Shown here piece after piece: positions 53,295 to 58,577 of a stretch of DNA of 58,577 nt. The notes under the pieces are model-generated. The model saw nothing but the letters and a program-made list of their open reading frames with translations. It ran no database searches and had not been told where the DNA came from. The position numbers and the translations under genes were made by a program. Position 1 is the first letter of the stretch. Each line of letters opens with the position of its first letter. This stretch comes from Planctomycetota bacterium (GTDB taxonomy: Bacteria > Planctomycetota > Uabimicrobiia > Uabimicrobiales > Uabimicrobiaceae): NCBI GenBank assembly GCA_029260735.1, contig JAJDCR010000004.1:1-58577 (forward strand). The letters are read 5' to 3'.

Positions 53295-55607
53295 ATGGCA
53301 AAGTCTAAATTTCATTTGCATGTTAGATTTTCACGATTGATTGTGTTTATCTCAATATTGACGATTATTTACTCTGTACTAAATTTTATTACTGTAATAC
53401 AAGCGACAAAGAGTCGAATTCTTCATATTGAAGAAACTTTAACAACAACGTTTTCAGAAGCCATTGGAAAATCTATATTGAATCAAATGTTATTTTCTGA
53501 CCCAGCTATTTTTCAGGGTTTAATATCGTCTTTAGTTACCCGTGAAGACATTGTTTTTGCCTATATAATTAATCCTGAAGGAGAATACCTGGTTCACACT
53601 TTTGCCCCTGTAATTCCAGAAGAAATAGTTTCTCAACTCCACTATGAGCAAGGAAATATTAGTCTAAAAACAAAAAAATATGGAGAGATTCTTGTTAGCT
53701 CTACTCCTTTGTACTATGGAAAGCTTGGTCATTTAGTTATTGGACAAAGACTTCCTAGTCTTTTTGATTTATGGTTGAAACTTGGAGCTATGTCTTTACT
53801 TTTGCTTATTCTCTACATCGTATTTTTTCGCTTCTTTGTTTCTAAGCCCCTTGAAGATCTTTCCAAAGGTGCTGTTATTATCGGGGAAGGAAACTTAGAC
53901 CATAAAATCTTTTCTAACCGAAAGGATGATATTGGAGATTTTGTTCGAGTTTTTGATAATATGAGAATAAATCTCAAGAAAACGAATGATGAGATGAATG
54001 GTGTTAATCATGAATTGATGTCTGTGAATAAGCACTTAGAAGAGGCCAGGGATGAAGCTTTAGAAGCCACTAAGACAAAAAGTCTATTCCTTGCTAACAT
54101 GAGCCACGAGCTTCGTACCCCTTTAAATTCAGTTATTGGTTTTGCAAACATTTTACTGAAGAATAAGCAAGAAAATCTCAATAGTAAAGACCTAAAGTAC
54201 TTAGATCGAATTTTGAGTAATGGTCGACATTTGTTGGGGATCATCAATGATATTCTAGATCTTTCTAAAATTGAAGCTGGTAAAATGGAGCTAGAGTTAT
54301 CTGAGGTAGTAATTGATCAAGTTATCCAGGAAACTATTGAGCAGTTAGAAGGACGTGTTTTAGATAAAAACGTAGAGTTGATTATAGAAATTCCATCCGC
54401 AATAAAAAGCTTTGAAGGAGATGCGGGTAAGTTTAAACAGGTATTGATTAACTTAGTTGGAAATGCAATCAAGTTTACAAGTAAAGGTAGTGTTACAATA
54501 AAAGTTGAAGTAGATTCAGAGAGTAATATTCCAACAAAAATCCACGTATCCGATACAGGAATAGGTATTCCCTCGGATAAATTAAAGGGGATTTTTGATG
54601 CTTTTCAGCAAACAGATTCAAGCATCAGTCGTAAATACGAAGGAACAGGTTTGGGTCTTACCATTTGTAAGTCGTTTCTTCACCTGATGGGACATGAAAT
54701 TTCTGTGGAAAGTATAGAAAAAGAAGGTTCCACTTTTTCTATCTTACTAAGTGCTGAAACACAAGCATTTCCCTATTCTCTCTCTGATCACTTGGGGGTG
54801 AAAAAGACTCATTCTCCTTCTAAAAAGGAGATGAAGGAAAGCTCTTTGGAAATAAATGGGAAAGATGTGAAAACTGTTTTGATCATCAACGAAGAAAGCT
54901 CAGAAGAAATCTTGGTAACTCAATATCTTCAAGATTTGGGTTGTGACATTGTTATTGCCAGAACAAAAGAAGAAGGAGTTGAGTTAACTCAAGGAAAAAG
55001 AGTAGACTTAATTATTCTTGTAAGCTCATCTAAAAAGAAGAACCTGTGGAGTACTTTACAAGATATAAAGACTCGACCAGAATTCTTATCCTCTCCTATC
55101 ATTACAACTGCCATCAATGAAAAGGATAGGGGTGTTATTTTAGAAGTAAAAGATTTTTTTGACCAACCTGTCACTCAAGAAGAAATTTTAAAACTTCTCC
55201 CTAAAAGTGAATTTTCTAAGAAAATAAAAATCCTTATTGTGGAAGACGATGAAGACACTAGATGTCTTTTTGGCACCTACTTTTCTGATGAAGGGGTTGT
55301 TATTCAAAATGCTGAGAACGGAAAAGAAGCTATTGGTCATCTTCAAGATGGATTTATGCCCGACCTTATTCTTTTAGATTTAATGATGCCTATTATGGAT
55401 GGAATTGAATTTTTTGAAACCATTCATAACGATAGTCGATACTCTAAGCTACCAGTGGCTGTTGTTACTTCTAAAGAATTAGAAAAGCGAGAATATCAAT
55501 ATTTAAATAAAGAAGCTCTTGCTGTCTTAAGAAAAGGTGATGATTTAGAGAAGGATTTGAAATCAATGGTAAATGAAATTCTTAATACAAAGGCAGATGA
55601 AAAATGA
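53295..55607 (+). CDS. Membrane hybrid sensor histidine kinase with two receiver domains
   Basis: About 770 aa from ATG 53295 (AAGGGGG 11 nt upstream); the frame extends to GTG 53286, too near the RBS. Helix about 14-35, periplasmic sensor to about 165, helix about 168-188, HAMP about 190-240, coiled coil, HisKA with 'ANMSHELRTPLNS', HATPase ('NLVGNAIKFT', 'DTGIGIP', 'GTGLGLTI'). Two receivers follow: the first (about 520-640) lacks the phospho-Asp ('LIILVSSSK'), the second (about 645-765) has 'LIVEDDEDTR' and 'LLDLMMPIMDG'. It shares a 4-bp overlap with the next regulator. Confidence 0.93.
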   Translation: MAKSKFHLHVRFSRLIVFISILTIIYSVLNFITVIQATKSRILHIEETLTTTFSEAIGKSILNQMLFSDPAIFQGLISSLVTREDIVFAYIINPEGEYLVHTFAPVIPEEIVSQLHYEQGNISLKTKKYGEILVSSTPLYYGKLGHLVIGQRLPSLFDLWLKLGAMSLLLLILYIVFFRFFVSKPLEDLSKGAVIIGEGNLDHKIFSNRKDDIGDFVRVFDNMRINLKKTNDEMNGVNHELMSVNKHLEEARDEALEATKTKSLFLANMSHELRTPLNSVIGFANILLKNKQENLNSKDLKYLDRILSNGRHLLGIINDILDLSKIEAGKMELELSEVVIDQVIQETIEQLEGRVLDKNVELIIEIPSAIKSFEGDAGKFKQVLINLVGNAIKFTSKGSVTIKVEVDSESNIPTKIHVSDTGIGIPSDKLKGIFDAFQQTDSSISRKYEGTGLGLTICKSFLHLMGHEISVESIEKEGSTFSILLSAETQAFPYSLSDHLGVKKTHSPSKKEMKESSLEINGKDVKTVLIINEESSEEILVTQYLQDLGCDIVIARTKEEGVELTQGKRVDLIILVSSSKKKNLWSTLQDIKTRPEFLSSPIITTAINEKDRGVILEVKDFFDQPVTQEEILKLLPKSEFSKKIKILIVEDDEDTRCLFGTYFSDEGVVIQNAENGKEAIGHLQDGFMPDLILLDLMMPIMDGIEFFETIHNDSRYSKLPVAVVTSKELEKREYQYLNKEALAVLRKGDDLEKDLKSMVNEILNTKADEK

Positions 55608-55966
55608 AGAAAATTGCTGTTGTAGAAGATAATCCTGATAATCAAATGGTGGCAGAAGCTATTTTGGAAGATTTTTATGAGGTAGAGTTATATGATACAG
55701 GAATTGATGCATTAGCAGGTTTTAAAGAAAGCAAACCCGATTTAGTCTTACTGGACATTTCTCTACCAGAGATGAACGGGGAAGAGGTTTTGAAGGAAAT
55801 CCGTCAAGATGAGGGATTGAAAAATCTTCCTGTAATTGCTTTTACTGCTCATGCTATGTCGGGAGATCGCGAGAAGTATTTGGCGGCAGGTTTTAATGAC
55901 TATGTCAGTAAACCTCTTGTCGATGAGGATATTTTGCTAGATGCTATTGCCCGCTTGCTTAATTAA
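55604..55966 (+). CDS. Single-domain response regulator (CheY-like)
   Basis: 120 aa receiver only. 'VVEDNPDN' acidic pocket, Asp51 in 'LLDISLPEMNG', Thr in 'AFTAHAMS' and Lys in 'DYVSKPL'. It resembles the DivK/polar-differentiation regulators. ATGA overlap with the hybrid kinase means joint translation, so this is the final receiver in the relay binding protein - kinase - receiver. It has no DNA-binding domain; its target must be another protein. Confidence 0.93.
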   Translation: MKKIAVVEDNPDNQMVAEAILEDFYEVELYDTGIDALAGFKESKPDLVLLDISLPEMNGEEVLKEIRQDEGLKNLPVIAFTAHAMSGDREKYLAAGFNDYVSKPLVDEDILLDAIARLLN

Positions 55967-56013
55967 CGCTTAAGGCACTCAAAAAATATTAACAAATTAA
56001 AAAAGGAAATACT

Positions 56014-58176
56014 ATGAGCAGACGCTTTGGCCCGTACATCGAAGTGTTTAAAACTATGTGGGAAAATCGCGATCAACTAGGTTATGCCCAAAGAATTCTT
56101 CGAGATGGAGTTTGTGATGGCTGTGCCTTAGGAACTTCAGGAGTTAGGGACTGGACAATGCCAGATATGCATTTATGCTGGATACGCCTTAACCTTTTAC
56201 GCTTAAACACTATGCCTGCTTTAGACCCTGAGAAACTATCAGATGTAGAGAATCTAAAATCTCTTTCTGAAAAAGAACTTCGAAACTTAGGGAGAGTTCC
56301 ACATCCGATGGTTCGCCGTCGAGGAGAAAAAGGTTTTGCTCCTCTTTCTTGGGATGAAGCAATTGAAATTATGGCGCAAAAAGCCCGAGATACTGAAGCA
56401 AAGCGAATGGCTTTCTATTTAGTATCTCGAGGGACAACTAATGAAACCTACTACGTTGCCCAAAAGGTAGCTCGCTTTCTACAAACCAACAACATCGATA
56501 ATTCAGCGCGTATTTGCCACTCTCCTAGCACAACGGGTCTAAAAAATGCTGTAGGATATGCTGCTTCTACTTGTAGCTACAGTGATTTTCTAGGAACAGA
56601 CCTAATGGTTTTTTTTGGTAGTGACGTTGCCAATAACCAACCTGTCTTTATGAAGTATATTCATATTGCCAAGAAACGAGGCAGTAAAGTCGCCATTGTT
56701 AATCCTTACCGAGAGCCGGGAATGGAAAAATATTGGGTTCCTTCCACTGTGGAGTCCGCCCTTTTGGGAACGGATGTGGCGGATGCCTTTTTTCAAATTA
56801 AGCCAGGGGGCGATATTGCTTTCATCAACGGAGTTTTAAAGCTACTCATTGAACACAAGTGGATTGACCAAAAATTCATCGATGAACATGGAGTAGGTTG
56901 GGATGAGCTTGTTCAGAGCTTGGCTGAGCAGAGTTTTGAAAGCCTAGAGAAAGATGCCGGAGTTTCTCGTGATGCTATGATGGACTTTGCCCGTATGTAT
57001 GGGCAGGCAAAATCATCTATACTCGTTTGGTCGATGGGGATTACAATGCATCGTTTTGGGGTAGACAATGTCAAAGCTATTGCTAACTTAGGTTTATCTA
57101 GAGGGATGGTGGGAAAACCAAAAACAGGTCTTGTTCCGATCAGAGGGCACTCGGGAGTTCAAGGAGGAGCAGAGGTCGGAGCGGTACCAAATAATTTTCC
57201 AGGAGGAGTAGCCGTTAGTGAGGAAGGAGCCGAAAAAATGTCTGAGCTTTGGGGATTTCCTGTTCCTAGCTGGAAAGGGAAATACATTTCTGACATTATC
57301 CAACAAGCGCATCGTAAAGAGCTCGATATGCTCTACTGCGTAGGAAGTAATCTCTTTGCTGTTTTGCCTGACCCTTCTTATGTTCACCAGGCGATCAAGA
57401 ATATTCCTCTACGTATTCACCATGATATAGTGGTTAACCACCAAGCTTTAGTTGATCCGGCGGAAACAGTTCTTCTGTTGCCCGCGACAACTCGATATGA
57501 AATGGCGGGGGGAAATTGTGAAACAACAACGGAGCGAAGAATTATTTTCAACCCTGAAATTCCAGGGCCACGTATTGCCGAAGCTCGCGATGAATGGCGT
57601 GTTCTTGTTGATTTAGCCAAAAAAGTACGCCCAGAAGAAAGCGAAAAAATAGATTTTCCGGACACATCTGCTATTCGTAAAGAAATTGCCCAAGCAGTGC
57701 CTTTCTATGAAGGAATTGAAAATTTGGCTAAAAAAGGAGACCAAGTCCAGTGGGGTGGACCTCTCTTATGTGCAGAAAACCGCTTCAATACAACTCACGG
57801 CAAAGCTCAATTTGTCGCCCTTACCTCTCCTCAAAAAGAGGTACCTGAAGGCTGGTTTAACTTGTGTAGCCGAAGAGGGAAACAGTTTAATAGCATGATC
57901 TTTGGAGACAAAGATATGCTCCTAGGAGCTAAACGAGACCGCGTTATTATGGCTGAGGAAGATATTAAAAAGCAAAAGCTGCAAGTAGGGGATAATGTTG
58001 TTGTTCGTTCGGGGGAAGGAGAACTAAAAGCGGTTGTGCAAAAAGGAAAAATTACTCCTGGTACAGTCGTTATGTATTGGCCAGAATGTAATATTTTTCT
58101 CAAGCAAGGGGATAGCGATGAGCGTTGTGGAATGCCTGCTTACCGCGATGCCTTAGTTCAGGTTTTGCCTGGGTAA
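56014..58176 (+). CDS. Molybdopterin oxidoreductase (FdhF/YdeP family)
   Basis: 720 aa. N-terminal 'GVCDGCALG' (Cys34, Cys37) and 'MHLCW' (Cys55) mark a reduced iron-sulfur region; a fourth Cys is not evident, so the cluster may be absent or unusual. 'NSARICHSPSTTGLKNAVG' has Cys168 where formate dehydrogenase H carries selenocysteine, the likely Mo ligand. Further MGD-binding patches include 'FFGSDVANNQP', 'NPYREPGMEK' and 'GGNCETTTERR'. The C-terminal 'GDNVVVRSGEGELKA' is the molydopterin-dinucleotide-binding barrel. YdeP-type enzymes are poorly understood; physiological substrate unknown. It lies alone after the receiver with a 48-bp gap. Confidence 0.93.
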   Translation: MSRRFGPYIEVFKTMWENRDQLGYAQRILRDGVCDGCALGTSGVRDWTMPDMHLCWIRLNLLRLNTMPALDPEKLSDVENLKSLSEKELRNLGRVPHPMVRRRGEKGFAPLSWDEAIEIMAQKARDTEAKRMAFYLVSRGTTNETYYVAQKVARFLQTNNIDNSARICHSPSTTGLKNAVGYAASTCSYSDFLGTDLMVFFGSDVANNQPVFMKYIHIAKKRGSKVAIVNPYREPGMEKYWVPSTVESALLGTDVADAFFQIKPGGDIAFINGVLKLLIEHKWIDQKFIDEHGVGWDELVQSLAEQSFESLEKDAGVSRDAMMDFARMYGQAKSSILVWSMGITMHRFGVDNVKAIANLGLSRGMVGKPKTGLVPIRGHSGVQGGAEVGAVPNNFPGGVAVSEEGAEKMSELWGFPVPSWKGKYISDIIQQAHRKELDMLYCVGSNLFAVLPDPSYVHQAIKNIPLRIHHDIVVNHQALVDPAETVLLLPATTRYEMAGGNCETTTERRIIFNPEIPGPRIAEARDEWRVLVDLAKKVRPEESEKIDFPDTSAIRKEIAQAVPFYEGIENLAKKGDQVQWGGPLLCAENRFNTTHGKAQFVALTSPQKEVPEGWFNLCSRRGKQFNSMIFGDKDMLLGAKRDRVIMAEEDIKKQKLQVGDNVVVRSGEGELKAVVQKGKITPGTVVMYWPECNIFLKQGDSDERCGMPAYRDALVQVLPG

Positions 58177-58235
58177 ATGGGATATTCGCGAGAGGTTTCG
58201 TCTATCTAAAACCTTTCTATAATCACTATTTCCCC

Positions 58236-58374
58236 GGGAGGGTAAGGCTCCTGCCGCACCGGGGATGTGCAAGGTTCCTGATGGTATTTAAAAATACTCA
58301 TTACCTAAATGAATATGCCGAAATGCCACCAGGAACTAATCACATCCCCTGTGCGGCAGGAGCCTTACCCTCCC
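58236..58374. repeat. Interspersed palindromic repeat with 52-bp arms
   Basis: Left arm 58236-58287 and right arm 58323-58374 are inverted copies (about 45 of 52 matched), 35-nt spacer. The arms begin GGGAGGGTAAGGCTCCTGCC. It is the complete version of the repeat at the window start. The following about 200 bp (58375-58577) contain no gene; part (near 58415-58445) also resembles bases 97-122. No transposase is present. Confidence 0.85.
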
Positions 58375-58577
58375 CATAACATAGGCATATGCGCGGTTTT
58401 AGATACACTCATTCAAAAGCGGTTTCAGATAAGCCAAAGCCCCAAAGCCATTAAGTTAAGGAATAATCAGTAATAAAAAAGGATAGAAGGCGATTTCTCG
58501 TTTCTACGCCTTACAGCATGGCAGTTTGTTTTTCCTAAAACAATTGACGAAGATATATTTCACCAGACGTAACGGAC

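Overview
The window reads as a chromosomal segment of a low-GC (roughly 40% by eye) Gram-negative bacterium, most likely a member of the Planctomycetota or a close PVC relative. Reasons: a Kdo transferase (WaaA) implies an LPS-type outer membrane; there are Hanks-type Ser/Thr kinases, FHA domains, very long TPR proteins, paired ExbD proteins, LamG proteins with PEP-CTERM tails, and an N-terminal 'EQ' helical domain on a transporter that I associate with planctomycetes. The low GC and this combination would fit a Uabimicrobium-like lineage, but that placement is inference. No phage, plasmid, CRISPR or rRNA genes are visible; there is one tRNA gene.

Layout. 1-134: palindromic repeat. 135-5545 (minus): envelope operon (GT-C-like membrane protein, membrane protein, SurA-like foldase, lipoprotein, FmdB-like protein). 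5591-7467 (minus): ExbB and two ExbD proteins. 7645-12467 (minus): two secreted TPR proteins separated by nested inverted-repeat elements. 12716-18684 (plus): GldG-like protein, ABC ATPase, ABC permease, WaaA. 18743-22127 (minus): response regulator, CHASE histidine kinase, K+ channel with TrkA domains. 22386-24438 (plus): class II fumarase and an A-type Fe-S carrier, followed by a terminator and a ten-copy heptamer repeat. 24591-25370 (minus): LamG/PEP-CTERM protein. 25683-27745 (plus): Ser/Thr kinase coupled to a D-2-hydroxyacid dehydrogenase. 27773-28927 (minus): FHA membrane protein. 29276-29725: small secreted protein with a lysine tail. 29850-30130: a 281-bp inverted-repeat element. 30193-34064 (minus): lipoprotein and GT-C/TPR protein. 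34210-36473 (minus): clpP, tig and tRNA-Gly. 36717-39605 (plus): fused MFS transporter. 39791-50975 (plus): signalling operon and its followers. 51089-51886 (minus): second LamG/PEP-CTERM protein. 52090-55966 (plus): binding protein, hybrid histidine kinase and receiver. 56014-58176 (plus): FdhF/YdeP-type molybdopterin oxidoreductase. 58236-58374: the same repeat family as at position 1.

The most interesting region is 39791-47861. One operon encodes a secreted protein, a kinase-FHA protein whose C-terminus resembles an RsbW/SpoIIAB-type anti-sigma ATPase, a membrane-anchored STAS protein that keeps the phosphorylatable Ser, and a protein with about four degenerate STAS-like domains ending in a PilZ (c-di-GMP-binding) domain. 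I read it as a candidate Ser/Thr-kinase/partner-switching/c-di-GMP module that I do not recognise as a described system. The rest is mostly housekeeping and envelope biology, with several interspersed palindromic repeats and small tandem duplications at gene edges.
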